This document shows positions 18,382 to 27,749 of a stretch of DNA of 64,000 nucleotides, piece after piece. The notes below the pieces were generated by a model. That model saw only the letters and a program-made list of their open reading frames with translations, had not been told where the DNA came from and searched no databases. Positions within the stretch are counted from its first letter, which is position 1. Each line of letters opens with the position of its first letter. A program made the position numbers and the translations under genes. Origin of the DNA: Carboxylicivirga sp. M1479 (GTDB lineage Bacteria; Bacteroidota; Bacteroidia; Bacteroidales; Marinilabiliaceae); assembly GCF_007097485.1 (NCBI RefSeq), contig NZ_VKDE01000029.1, forward strand, positions 1 through 64,000. Reading direction: 5' to 3'.

Positions 18382-19713
18382 GTGTTAAAAACATTCTCAT
18401 TAGGAGGGGTTCATCCGGCAGAAAACAAATTCTCAGCCGGCCAAAAGATTGAGATCTTGCCAGTTCCCGAACAAGTTTCGGTTCCTATTGCTCAGCATAT
18501 CGGAGCACCTTCTGAGCCAATTGTTAAAAAAGGCGACGAAGTTAAGGTAGGTCAATTAATTGCTAAGTCAACTGGTTTTGTATCAGCCAATATCCATTCG
18601 CCTGTATCGGGCAAAGTTTTCAAAATTGATAACGTACTCGATGCAAGCGGTTATAAAAAACAAGCCATCATCATCAAAACCGAAGGTGATGAATGGGATG
18701 AAAGCATTGATCGTTCAGAAGAATTAGTAAAAGAAATAACAGCATCGCCAGAGGAAATAGTTAAAAAAGTGGGTGAAGCAGGTATTGTAGGACTAGGTGG
18801 TGCTACTTTCCCGGCTCATGTGAAACTATCGGTTCCTCCGGGTAAAACATGTGATGTACTAATTCTGAATGGTGTTGAGTGTGAGCCATATCTTACTGCC
18901 GATCATCAACTAATGATGGAAAAAGGCGACGAGATAATGGTAGGCACGCAAATACTTATGAAGGCGCTCAAAGTAGAGAAAGCCATCATCGGTATCGAAA
19001 ATAATAAGCCCGATGCCATTAAGCACATGACTGATTTAGCATCGAATTATGCAGGCATTACCATACAGGCTTTAAAAGTACAATACCCTCAAGGAGGAGA
19101 AAAGCAGTTAATTGATGCTTGTATTGGTCGTCAGATTCCATCTGGTAAATTACCAATTGAAGTAGGTGCTGTTGTCCAGAATGTGGGTACTACCCTTGCC
19201 GTTTATGAAGCCATTCAAAAGAACAAACCGTTGTTTGAACGTGTGGTTACTGTAACGGGTAAGTCGGTTTCTAAACCTTCGAACTTTATGGCTCGTGTGG
19301 GTACACCTCTTAATCAGCTTATTGATGCTGCAGGTGGTTTGCCCGAAGATACCGGTAAGGTAATTGGTGGTGGTCCGATGATGGGTAAAGCTCTTTCTTC
19401 AACCGATGTACCAATCACAAAAGGCAGTTCTGGTATTTTAATTATGCCAAACGAAATTGCTAAACGCGCTAAGGTGGAGCCTTGCATTCGCTGTTCTAAA
19501 TGTGTGACGGTATGTCCAATGGGATTATCTCCTTATTTATTAAGCACAGTTTCTGACAAAGGCATTTGGGACCGGGCAGAAGAAGAAAAGATCATGGACT
19601 GTATTGAATGTGGCTCTTGTAGCTTCACATGCCCTGCCAGTCGTCCTTTATTGGACTATATTCGATTGGGTAAAGGTAATGTGGGTCGCATTATGCGCAG
19701 CCGCACCAAGTAG
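18382..19713 (+). CDS. rnfC: RNF complex NADH-binding subunit RnfC
   Basis: RnfC is the peripheral subunit thought to bind NAD(H) and FMN. The 443-residue protein begins at GTG with LKTFSLGGVHPAENKF, typical of short RnfC forms. It contains the glycine-rich segment VGLGGATFPAHVKL, the LNGVECEPYLTADH motif, the SLBB-type region, and two C-terminal [4Fe-4S] motifs, CIRCSKCVTVCP and CIECGSCSFTCP. It lacks the long repetitive C-terminal tail of proteobacterial RnfC, as usual outside that group. It is followed by rnfD after 62 bp. Confidence 0.97.
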   Translation: MLKTFSLGGVHPAENKFSAGQKIEILPVPEQVSVPIAQHIGAPSEPIVKKGDEVKVGQLIAKSTGFVSANIHSPVSGKVFKIDNVLDASGYKKQAIIIKTEGDEWDESIDRSEELVKEITASPEEIVKKVGEAGIVGLGGATFPAHVKLSVPPGKTCDVLILNGVECEPYLTADHQLMMEKGDEIMVGTQILMKALKVEKAIIGIENNKPDAIKHMTDLASNYAGITIQALKVQYPQGGEKQLIDACIGRQIPSGKLPIEVGAVVQNVGTTLAVYEAIQKNKPLFERVVTVTGKSVSKPSNFMARVGTPLNQLIDAAGGLPEDTGKVIGGGPMMGKALSSTDVPITKGSSGILIMPNEIAKRAKVEPCIRCSKCVTVCPMGLSPYLLSTVSDKGIWDRAEEEKIMDCIECGSCSFTCPASRPLLDYIRLGKGNVGRIMRSRTK

Positions 19714-19775
19714 CTATTTGCTAACAGCCATTAGCTTTTTGCATTAACAAAAGTGAAATACGAAAAATAATAAAA

Positions 19776-20780
19776 ATGAATAGGTTAACCGTATCACCAT
19801 CCCCGCATGTGCACAGTGGCGACTCTGTGAAGAAAAACATGTATGGGGTGATCATAGCCCTTCTTCCGGCACTGGCAGCCTCACTGTACTATTTCGGCCT
19901 TGGTGCTGTTATTGTTACATTAACGGCAGTTGTTTCGTGTGTTGTTTTCGAATGGGCCATTCAAAAATATCTGCTAAAAAACGAATCGACCATATTGGAT
20001 GGTTCAGCAGCATTAACAGGACTGCTACTGGCGTTTAACATGCCAAGTAATTTACCCATCTGGATAATTATTATCGGTAGCTTAGTGGCTATTGGTATTG
20101 GTAAAATGTCTTTTGGTGGCTTGGGTAACAATCCATTTAACCCAGCCTTGGTTGGTCGAGTATTTTTGCTCATTTCATTCCCGGTACAAATGACTTTGTG
20201 GCCAAAACCTATTGAGTCGCAAATGCATTACCTGGATGCCGAAACAGGTGCCACTCCCCTTTCTGTAATGAAAGAAGGTTTAGCCAATGGAGAGACTGTA
20301 AGCACACTTATGAGCAAGATTCCATCGTACACCGAACTCTTTATGGGTAACATGGGTGGTTCAGCAGGAGAAATCGCTGCAATCGCTTTATTAGTGGGAC
20401 TTATCTTCATGTTGATTCGTAAAATTATTACGTGGCACATACCAGTTGCAGTAATTGGTTCAATCGCTATTTTCACTGGCATACTTAATCTGGTTAGTCC
20501 AGAACAATACGCAGGGCCATTATTTCATTTATTAACAGGTGGTGTTATGTTGGGAGCCATATTTATGGCGACCGACTATGTTAGCTCCCCAATGGCAAAT
20601 AAAGGCATGCTTATTTATGGTGTTGGCATTGGCATAATAACGGTGGTAATTCGCGTTTTTGGAGCTTATCCAGAAGGTGTTTCTTTCGCCATCTTAATTA
20701 TGAACGGCTTCGTTCCATTAATTGACAAATATGTGAAACCAAAGCGCTTTGGCGAAGTTGTAAAACCAGCTAAGGCCTAA
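19776..20780 (+). CDS. rnfD: RNF complex membrane subunit RnfD
   Basis: This 334-residue integral membrane subunit begins NRLTVSPSPHVHSGDSVKKNMYGVIIALLPAL, a very conserved RnfD/NqrB start. It has about eight to ten membrane helices and the FMN-attachment region GATPLSVMKEG, where the threonine normally carries covalently bound FMN. FGGLGNNPFNPALVGRVFLL and TDYVSSPMANKGMLIYG are further family signatures. Together with the other membrane subunits it couples ferredoxin:NAD+ electron flow to Na+ or H+ transport. Confidence 0.97.
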   Translation: MNRLTVSPSPHVHSGDSVKKNMYGVIIALLPALAASLYYFGLGAVIVTLTAVVSCVVFEWAIQKYLLKNESTILDGSAALTGLLLAFNMPSNLPIWIIIIGSLVAIGIGKMSFGGLGNNPFNPALVGRVFLLISFPVQMTLWPKPIESQMHYLDAETGATPLSVMKEGLANGETVSTLMSKIPSYTELFMGNMGGSAGEIAAIALLVGLIFMLIRKIITWHIPVAVIGSIAIFTGILNLVSPEQYAGPLFHLLTGGVMLGAIFMATDYVSSPMANKGMLIYGVGIGIITVVIRVFGAYPEGVSFAILIMNGFVPLIDKYVKPKRFGEVVKPAKA

Positions 20781-20799
20781 TGCAGGAAAATTAAAAATC

Positions 20800-21432
20800 A
20801 TGGCAAAAACAGAATCGACGCTTAAAAATATGGTTTTAACCCTGCTCGTTATCACATGTGTGGCAGGGGCTTCGTTAGGCTTTATGTTTGAGCTTACCAA
20901 AGGACCAATTGCAGCGGCTAAAGCAGCCAAGCAACAGGCAGCAATTAAAGAAGTTGTTCCGGGTTTTGACAACAACCCAGGTGAAGAAATGTACCTACTT
21001 ACATCTAAAGAGGGGTTAGAGTTAAAACTTTTCCCGGCTAAAAAAGGTGGAAACCTAATTGGTGTGGCCATTGAATCACAAACAAACAAGGGATTTAGCG
21101 GCAACATTAAAATTATGATTGGCCTAAAGCCAGATGGCAGCATCATTAACTACCAGGTACTGGAGCACAAAGAAACTCCTGGACTAGGTACTAAAATGGC
21201 CGACTGGTTTAAAACAAACAAAGGCAATCAGAGTATTATAGGGAAACACCCGAAAAGCAACAATTTAACAGTTAGCAAAGATGGCGGAGAAGTAGATGCC
21301 ATTACTGCAGCCACTATTAGCTCTCGTGCTTTTCTGGATGCTGTTCGTGTTGCTTACGAAACATATACTGAAAACCAAAGCAACCAAGACGTTGCGTCTA
21401 ATACCTCAGTTGAGGAAGGAGGTAAAAAATGA
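20800..21432 (+). CDS. rnfG: RNF complex FMN-binding subunit RnfG
   Basis: RnfG has one N-terminal membrane helix (residues about 11-30) and a periplasmic FMN-binding domain. The 210-residue protein shows the conserved HKETPGLGTKM motif and VDAITAATISSRAFLDAV, in which the threonine after AA is the usual covalent FMN site. Its stop overlaps the rnfE start by four bases, so the genes are translationally coupled. Confidence 0.96.
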   Translation: MAKTESTLKNMVLTLLVITCVAGASLGFMFELTKGPIAAAKAAKQQAAIKEVVPGFDNNPGEEMYLLTSKEGLELKLFPAKKGGNLIGVAIESQTNKGFSGNIKIMIGLKPDGSIINYQVLEHKETPGLGTKMADWFKTNKGNQSIIGKHPKSNNLTVSKDGGEVDAITAATISSRAFLDAVRVAYETYTENQSNQDVASNTSVEEGGKK

Positions 21433-22016
21433 GTCAGTGGAATAATTTTTCAAAAGGATTTTTTAAAGAGAATGCTGTATTCACATTACTCTTAGGAATG
21501 TGCCCCACACTGGGTGTAACGTCATCGGCCATTGATGGATTAGGAATGGGCTTAGCCACCACATTTGTATTGGTTATGTCTAACCTGGTTGTGGCTCTTA
21601 TCAAGGATTTTATTCCGGATAAAGTACGTATTCCCTCATTTATTGTGGTGATCGCTACGTTTGTAACCATTGTGGAGATGACCATGCAAGCCTACGTGCC
21701 TGCCCTATTTGATTCATTGGGTCTGTTTATTCCTTTAATTGTGGTGAACTGCCTTGTATTGGGTAGAGCCGAAGCCTTTGCTTCAAAAAACAATTTAGGT
21801 TCATCCATTGTAGATGGATTAGGTATGGGACTGGGGTTTTCAATGGCATTAACCATGTTAGGTTCTATTCGTGAATTATTGGGTAGTGGTAAACTGTTTG
21901 GAGCCATTATTTACCCTGAAGATTATGGTATGTTAGTATTCGTGCTTGCACCAGGCGCCTTTATTGCCTTGGGGTATCTTATCGCATTTATTAACCAGGT
22001 TAAAAAAGAAGCATAA
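21429..22016 (+). CDS. rnfE: RNF complex membrane subunit RnfE
   Basis: This 195-residue protein has six predicted membrane helices. LLGMCPTLGVTSSAIDGLGMG and GRAEAFASKNNLGSSIVDGLGMGLGFS are hallmark RnfE/NqrD motifs. RnfE and RnfA are homologous, form an antiparallel pair and are thought to hold an iron-sulfur site between them through the conserved cysteines (MCP here, ICP in RnfA). Its ATG lies in the end of rnfG, and rnfA starts three bases after its stop. Confidence 0.96.
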   Translation: MSQWNNFSKGFFKENAVFTLLLGMCPTLGVTSSAIDGLGMGLATTFVLVMSNLVVALIKDFIPDKVRIPSFIVVIATFVTIVEMTMQAYVPALFDSLGLFIPLIVVNCLVLGRAEAFASKNNLGSSIVDGLGMGLGFSMALTMLGSIRELLGSGKLFGAIIYPEDYGMLVFVLAPGAFIALGYLIAFINQVKKEA

Positions 22017-22019
22017 GTT

Positions 22020-22592
22020 ATGGAATATGTATTAATTGTCATCTCGGCTATCTTTGTCAATAACATTGTACTGAGCCAGTTTTTAGGTATTTGTCCGTTC
22101 CTTGGTGTTTCTAAGAAAATATCGACCGGTATAGGAATGACAGGTGCCGTTACCTTTGTAATGGTAATTGCCACTATCGTTACCTTTTTCTTGCAGAAAG
22201 CCGTATTAGATCCATTTGGAGTAGGTTATCTGCAAACGATTTCATTTATTTTGGTAATCGCTTCTTTAGTTCAGTTGGTTGAAATCATTTTAAAGAAGGT
22301 GAGTCCTCCCCTTTATCAGGCATTGGGGGTATTCTTACCACTAATTACCACTAACTGTGCAATTTTGGGTGTTGCCATTATGACTATCCAGAAAGATTTT
22401 AACATTGTTGAATCGGTGGTATTTGCCATTGCTAATGCCATTGGTTTTGGCTTGGCTTTAATAACCTTTGCTGGTATTCGTGAGCAATTAGACTTGATGG
22501 ATATACCAAAGGGTATGAAAGGAACACCAATTGCATTGGTTGTAGCTGGTTTATTAGCCTTGGCTTTTATGGGTTTTGCCGGTATCGTTTAA
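22020..22592 (+). CDS. rnfA: RNF complex membrane subunit RnfA
   Basis: The 190-residue protein has six membrane helices. [22 protein letters not shown] and [13 protein letters not shown] are characteristic RnfA/NqrE motifs. It is the last gene of the operon, giving the order rseC-rnfB-C-D-G-E-A usual in Bacteroidales, and is followed by a clear terminator at 22618-22648. Confidence 0.97.
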   Translation: MEYVLIVISAIFVNNIVLSQFLGICPFLGVSKKISTGIGMTGAVTFVMVIATIVTFFLQKAVLDPFGVGYLQTISFILVIASLVQLVEIILKKVSPPLYQALGVFLPLITTNCAILGVAIMTIQKDFNIVESVVFAIANAIGFGLALITFAGIREQLDLMDIPKGMKGTPIALVVAGLLALAFMGFAGIV

Positions 22593-22617
22593 AAAACAAT
22601 ACTTACTATATAAGGAA

Positions 22618-22648
22618 GAGAAGTTCATTGCGAGCTTCTCTTTTTTTT
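22618..22648 (+). terminator. Terminator of rnf operon
   Basis: GAGAAG (22618-22623) pairs with CTTCTC (22635-22640), followed by eight T residues. It lies just after rnfA and touches the 3' end of the convergent kinase gene. Confidence 0.85.
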
Positions 22649-25274
22649 ATTTCAATACTTTAGGTATTCGGAAACTGAAACGTGTGCCTTTATCCCTTTT
22701 CGATTCTACATGAATAAAACCACCTAAGAGTTCAACATATGCTTTGGTAATGGCTAGGCCCAGACCTGTTCCTCCTTTTTTAACATCGGAATCTTTCGCT
22801 TGCCAAAAACGGTCAAAAATCAGATCCAAATCATCGGCATCAATACCAATGCCTGAATCTTGCACATAAAACTCCAATAACTTCTTATCTATTTCAGCAT
22901 ATCCGAAAACCACCTTGCCTGCCGAGGTAAACTTGACCGCATTAGAGATGAGATTCGTTAGTACCTGGCGTAATTTCACTTCATCGCTATAAATCTCGTA
23001 TTCACTTTCTTCCCCATTTTCAAAAATCAGTTCAATTCCCTTAGAATGCGCTGTATCTATAAAAAAGCTTTTTAGATCAGTTCCCGTTTTTACCAAATCG
23101 AAATAACCTGATCGTACATCAATTTGTCCCGATTCAATTTTAGAAATATCAATAATATCGTTGATAATATTCAAAAGTTGACTAGAGCTTTGATGTATAA
23201 GCTTTACGTATTCCCGTCTGTCATCAGGTGTTAAACCATCGAATTGGAGGAGCTCAGAAAAACCCACAATACCATTCATGGGTGTTCTTATTTCATGCGA
23301 TAAATTCGCCAGAAAGGCCGATTTTAAACGATCGCTTTCTTCTGCATTTTGCTTGGCCTGCCTCAGCTCCCGCTCCATGGAAATATGCTCACTCACACTT
23401 TTGGCAAGTTTTAAATTTTTATATCCCATTGCTGACAATTCGATTGTCAGCACATTTAATAAGTTTAATATTTTCTCAAAGTGTTCAGGCGCAATTTTTA
23501 TTAAATCTTTAAAGTCCCCAATTATGTCTTTATCATTTAGCCCCAAACTGCGTGTGTAATTTAATAAATGATCCACATCCAAGTCATCAGGACGAACTTG
23601 ACCAATTAACCAATTACCGATGTGATGACCATCAACTATAATAGGTGATGCCGCATCAATAAAGCCACACGACAAGCAAGGGCTTGATACAGGTTTTAAT
23701 ATTCTTTTTGCTTCGTTACCTAGTACCTTACTACTTTCCATACACATGCGTTGCCCCTCAAGGGTTGAGCGAACCATTGTGCAAACATTATTCGAAAACG
23801 AAACTCGTGTGATTGGTTTCCCCTCAGTATCGGTTATCATGGATGATATGCCGGTAGCAAATGAAAAAGCATCCTGCATTTTTTGTAATTGTCCCAACTC
23901 AAAAACCGATAGCAAGGTTAATTCACTTGCATCATTAATTGGATTAACAATAGCATCTATTTCTTCTTTCAGGTGCTTTTGGTTATCGAGTAACAAACTA
24001 ATTGTTTGTTTACGCTCACTCACATCACGCAACACAGCAATCACAAAAGTATCATCGTCTTTTTTAAAACGATTTAAACTTATTTCAGCATCAAATTCAC
24101 TACCATCAAAACGGCGAATTCGCCAATCGAAACTTTGTGGAAATCCTTTCTCCGCCTCACTAAAATACACCTTTGAATAGATTGGCGATTTACCATCGGG
24201 CTGCACGGTTGCGGATAATTCAACAGTACTTTTTCCTGCTAAGTCCTCAATTGAACAATGCATCTCATCCAAAGCTTTAACATTAGCTTCAATGCAAATA
24301 CCATTTTGAAAAACACAAATTCCATCATTAGCGGCATCAAATAAAATTCGATACTTGTTACGGCTATCAATAATCTGTCGTTCGTTACGAACTCGCACCA
24401 GGTAATTGGCAAAGGTTCGTGCTAATAATTTAAGGTTTAATATCTCACTTTCTGTCCAATGCTTTTGCATGTGCACATGATCAAGACCGATAAAACCTAA
24501 TGGCTTTTCTCCCTCACTAAATGGAATCATTAAGATGGACTGAATACCTTCTTTTGCAAACTCATCTCGTTCTTCGTAAGCATTCTCTGGCAGTTCATTA
24601 ATGTCATTCAAACAAACATGCTCCATATTCAACAACTTCTCCTTTAAATAAGGGAATGAGCTGGTAGGTAAATTTTGCAACTCATCAATGTAAGGTATAA
24701 CATCATTAGCGCACCATTCATTGATATTGCTTTTATATTTTAAATCGCTTGAATATTGAAAAACATAACTACGATCACAAGAAAAATACTCTCCAACCTT
24801 TGCTAATGCTTCATTAATGATTTGCGGTATTTCTTCGACATTAACATTGGTATTGTAGGCCAATAGTTGATCTAGCATTTCGCGGTAAGCAATCATTTTA
24901 TCGAGCTTAAGTAAGCTCTCCTTCGCTTCACTATTATCACGAAAAACAACAAGAACAAGGTCTCTTTTGCCATCATTTACCAATTGAACATAGGCAGATA
25001 ACCAAGAATACTTCCTCAACCTTACCGGCCAATCTTTAACCACTTCTTGCTCCTGCTTTAAGGTATTGAAAAAATCAATTGCAGCACTTTCATTGAAAAC
25101 ATCGGCACGTGAGCAAAAATTACGTAAAGTGTATGTCTGTGATTTATTTAGATTAAAAAATGTATGGGCTTTATCATTTACGAAAGCAACCTCATAATCA
25201 GGCTTTTCAAAAGCCACCATCGGCTCTATTGCCGTATTAACTAATAAATTTATATCGTATTGATGGCTTGCCAT
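22647..25274 (-). CDS. Sensor histidine kinase with PAS, GAF, PAS and PocR domains
   Basis: The 875-residue cytoplasmic kinase has no membrane helix. In order I see a PAS-like domain (about 1-120), a GAF domain (about 135-300), a second PAS domain (about 305-425), a PocR sensory domain (about 455-625, with the cysteine-bearing TMVRSTLEGQRMCMESS and SSPCLSCGFIDAASPI), a HisKA domain with the phosphorylated histidine at 660 in NLSHEIRTPMNG, and a HATPase domain with N, G1 (DSGIG) and G2 (GGTGLGL) boxes. There is no receiver or output domain, and no regulator gene adjoins. PocR domains sense small molecules in other systems; the ligand here is unknown. Confidence 0.93.
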   Translation of the reverse strand: MASHQYDINLLVNTAIEPMVAFEKPDYEVAFVNDKAHTFFNLNKSQTYTLRNFCSRADVFNESAAIDFFNTLKQEQEVVKDWPVRLRKYSWLSAYVQLVNDGKRDLVLVVFRDNSEAKESLLKLDKMIAYREMLDQLLAYNTNVNVEEIPQIINEALAKVGEYFSCDRSYVFQYSSDLKYKSNINEWCANDVIPYIDELQNLPTSSFPYLKEKLLNMEHVCLNDINELPENAYEERDEFAKEGIQSILMIPFSEGEKPLGFIGLDHVHMQKHWTESEILNLKLLARTFANYLVRVRNERQIIDSRNKYRILFDAANDGICVFQNGICIEANVKALDEMHCSIEDLAGKSTVELSATVQPDGKSPIYSKVYFSEAEKGFPQSFDWRIRRFDGSEFDAEISLNRFKKDDDTFVIAVLRDVSERKQTISLLLDNQKHLKEEIDAIVNPINDASELTLLSVFELGQLQKMQDAFSFATGISSMITDTEGKPITRVSFSNNVCTMVRSTLEGQRMCMESSKVLGNEAKRILKPVSSPCLSCGFIDAASPIIVDGHHIGNWLIGQVRPDDLDVDHLLNYTRSLGLNDKDIIGDFKDLIKIAPEHFEKILNLLNVLTIELSAMGYKNLKLAKSVSEHISMERELRQAKQNAEESDRLKSAFLANLSHEIRTPMNGIVGFSELLQFDGLTPDDRREYVKLIHQSSSQLLNIINDIIDISKIESGQIDVRSGYFDLVKTGTDLKSFFIDTAHSKGIELIFENGEESEYEIYSDEVKLRQVLTNLISNAVKFTSAGKVVFGYAEIDKKLLEFYVQDSGIGIDADDLDLIFDRFWQAKDSDVKKGGTGLGLAITKAYVELLGGFIHVESKRDKGTRFSFRIPKVLK

Positions 25275-25433
25275 AACTATTTCAAAAGAACTGTCAAAGT
25301 ATTAAATATATCAACCATTAACAAACCATACAGCACTTTGCCTTGGGATTAGTTGATTAAAATACACTTACAAAACTTTAAAAACACTATTTAATTGCAA
25401 TCCTCGAAGCTTTAAACGATAACTTCCTACACT

Positions 25434-26507
25434 TTAATTGGCCGTTTTATACAACTGTATGGTATCATTTAATTCATTCATATGTTCCGAAAATGAATTG
25501 AATGTCTCATTGATCTTTTCTACCGTCACATTTAAACTTGAAACAGCTGTCATTAATTGAGTGCCTTCTGCCAAATTAGCCTGAGAAGCATATTCGATAG
25601 TAGCAAAGGCCTCTTGAAACGATTTGTTCTGACCCAGGTTTTCAGAGAATTGCGTTGCAATCAATCGATTGAGTTCTTCGGTGTGTTTAAGCTCATCATT
25701 AAGCGAGTTAAAAATAGTTTCAACCTCCCCAACCGACGAAGCAATATTAACTGATAACTTACGTACTTCGGTTGCCACCACCGAAAAGCTCTGCCCATGA
25801 ACACCCGCTTTAGCAGCCTCAATACCAGCATTAAGTGCCAGTAAATTAGTTTGAATAGCAATTTCTTTGATTAGCAAAACGATTCGATTAATCTCTTCGG
25901 CATGGTTTCCAAGCTTACTTACTGTTCCTGAAAAACCATCGATACTTTTAGATGTATTCTCTAAATTAGACGTAGTGGCTCGCAATGAACTTTTGCTACT
26001 AACTACCTTTTCTTGAATAGTTTTAGAGTGATCATTAGCATTATAAACTGATGATGTAACCTGATCGAGTGTTGCATTTAAGGTTTCGATAGAGCCATCA
26101 ACCGCATTATTCTCACCTGAGATATTACTAGCCGTATCTGTAATTACATTTATCTCGTTAACAAACTCATTTAAACGCATAATGGCCAAATTAAACCCTT
26201 GGGCTATTTCACCTACAGCATCGTTGCTTTCTATATCCAATTTATTTGAAATATCGCGATTAGATATTTTCGTTGCTACAACGGACATCTTGAGCAATTG
26301 CTTTATTAATATCACCTTAACAAACCAAAAGCTTACAACTCCCACGGTAATACCTGCCAAAATACATCCTATTAAAAAATAAGGAAATAAGCCTTCTTTC
26401 CAGTCAACAAATATGTTGGCATATACTGGAAAAATAAAACCCATTGCGATACCAAAGCTCATCATGTAGACGAAGAGTTTGCGTAAAATACTTTTGTTAC
26501 TTTTCAT
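25434..26507 (-). CDS. Orphan MCP-like signalling protein
   Basis: I choose the start at 26507 (MKSNKSILRKLFVYMM); an in-frame ATG at 26543 is possible. The 357-residue protein has two membrane helices with only a short loop between them, a HAMP-like region (about 62-115) and a methyl-accepting signalling domain whose hairpin tip reads EIAIQTNLLALNAGIEAAKAG..FSVVATEVRKLS, close to the canonical CheA/CheW-binding tip. With no sizeable extracytoplasmic domain it cannot bind a periplasmic ligand in the usual way. No che genes are in the window. It could signal membrane or redox state, or serve a non-chemotactic pathway. Confidence 0.85.
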   Translation of the reverse strand: MKSNKSILRKLFVYMMSFGIAMGFIFPVYANIFVDWKEGLFPYFLIGCILAGITVGVVSFWFVKVILIKQLLKMSVVATKISNRDISNKLDIESNDAVGEIAQGFNLAIMRLNEFVNEINVITDTASNISGENNAVDGSIETLNATLDQVTSSVYNANDHSKTIQEKVVSSKSSLRATTSNLENTSKSIDGFSGTVSKLGNHAEEINRIVLLIKEIAIQTNLLALNAGIEAAKAGVHGQSFSVVATEVRKLSVNIASSVGEVETIFNSLNDELKHTEELNRLIATQFSENLGQNKSFQEAFATIEYASQANLAEGTQLMTAVSSLNVTVEKINETFNSFSEHMNELNDTIQLYKTAN

Positions 26508-26682
26508 AGATTTGAAATTGCTTTTTAAACTTAAGCATTTCAATACAATTCTTTTCTATCTGTTTGATAAAATTCTATTCTTGTATAGTAAATTGTTAGT
26601 TCTGATTCGTACATCTCAGAACTGAGATGAATTATCTTATGGCGGAAAACGCTAAATTTCATTACACTTGCTTATCGCTTAT

Positions 26683-27342
26683 CTACTTGTCTCTATCTTG
26701 CCATTTCTTTACTCCATATATGAATTTTATGGGAATGGAAAATTCCCCCTCAATATCGTGAACCATTCGCCCACCGCAACACTCCTCCCATCTTGTTTTA
26801 AAAGTACCGTTTAAGTGCTCCTCTCCGATATAATTAATTTCAAAACTACTGTCCTCGGTATTTGAGCCCAAATACCTATAAAAACTATCAGGGTTATCAG
26901 GATTATTTGTAGACACATAATACTCAACATTAATGCCGGCCTTACCTTTCCATGGATCTGAAAAATAATAGTTCGCATATTCTAGGTAAAAACAAGTATC
27001 AACAGGTGAATAAAACTTAATTTCAAGCGTTTCTCTTGTTTCTGGATTATGCAATCCAATACCATAAGCTGTTAAACCCCGTCCATTATCACTTGTCATT
27101 AATTGATGAAGTCTATGATCACTTAATTCAAATCTCATGCTCTCTATTGCACCGGCATAAGAGTTTTCGGTATTCACCTCAATAAAATATTCACCTTTAT
27201 ATGGACTAATTGTGTCAGGTTCAATCAGGTTTTTCATATATAAACTCTTCTGCCCTTTGTTTTTGAACTGATCCTTGTCTTTTGTACATGCAGCTACAAT
27301 TATTAGAAAGCTAATAAGACTTATAAAAGCAATATTTTTCAT
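26683..27342 (-). CDS. Lipoprotein of unknown function
   Basis: The 219-residue protein starts MKNIAFISLISFLIIVAACTKDKDQ, a lipoprotein signal with the acylated cysteine at 19. The rest is beta-rich (YKGEYFIEVNTENSY, TLEIKFYSPVDTCFYLEYANYYFSD, FEINYIGEEHLNGTFKTRWEECCGG) and resembles a generic surface or periplasmic beta-sandwich; no family is recognised. The Cys pair in EECCGG and the C of DTCFY are notable. Its start codon lies 91 nt after the ATG of a B-type leader element, with the same AAACACATGAAA context. Confidence 0.75.
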   Translation of the reverse strand: MKNIAFISLISFLIIVAACTKDKDQFKNKGQKSLYMKNLIEPDTISPYKGEYFIEVNTENSYAGAIESMRFELSDHRLHQLMTSDNGRGLTAYGIGLHNPETRETLEIKFYSPVDTCFYLEYANYYFSDPWKGKAGINVEYYVSTNNPDNPDSFYRYLGSNTEDSSFEINYIGEEHLNGTFKTRWEECCGGRMVHDIEGEFSIPIKFIYGVKKWQDRDK

Positions 27343-27433
27343 GTGTTTGTATTTTGATTTCTATTGCCACATGTTACTCGCCAAAAAACATTCATGATCC
27401 TGTGTGAAAAGCTATTCTCATGGCTCGTTTCAT
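27343..27433 (-). promoter_or_regulatory. Leader element, B type, copy 2
   Basis: This unit reaches from an ATG at 27433-27431 to the lipoprotein start codon at 27342, 91 nt away. Its micro-ORF encodes MKRAMRIAFHTGS and stops at TGA (27392-27394), closely matching the peptide of the B copy at 1.9 kb (MKRAMRIAYYTGV). The tail GGCGAGTAACATGTGGCA and the AAACACATGAAA start context match the other copies. Only one unit is present here, without an A unit. I saw nothing else in the rest of the gap up to 27749. Confidence 0.65.
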
Positions 27434-27749
27434 ACAACAGTAATTGATTGATTACAAGATAATAACTAATATTAAAGAATAACTATTTATAAGAGCATAT
27501 TCTACAAACACCTAATCATCACTATTGTGCAATTTACATTACTATTACTTGTAGAGTTTATTGATCTACTCAAAAACCCTTAATAAAACTTAAAACTGTT
27601 CATTATCGCACAAGCTTCTGTTCATTTAAGCACGCCTATACCTAAATGAAAGTCATGCCAAACACGCCTGATAGCTATCCAACTGACAATTAAACTATTT
27701 GGAATACTACTTGATAACTGCTACTCGTTAAGAATTTAAAGATTTAGCC

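Noticed and set aside
17429-22592. NQR (Na+-NADH:quinone) operon instead of RNF
   Set aside because: RnfB with its ferredoxin clusters, the short RnfC with two 4Fe-4S motifs and the rseC neighbour are RNF features; NqrA and NqrF are absent.
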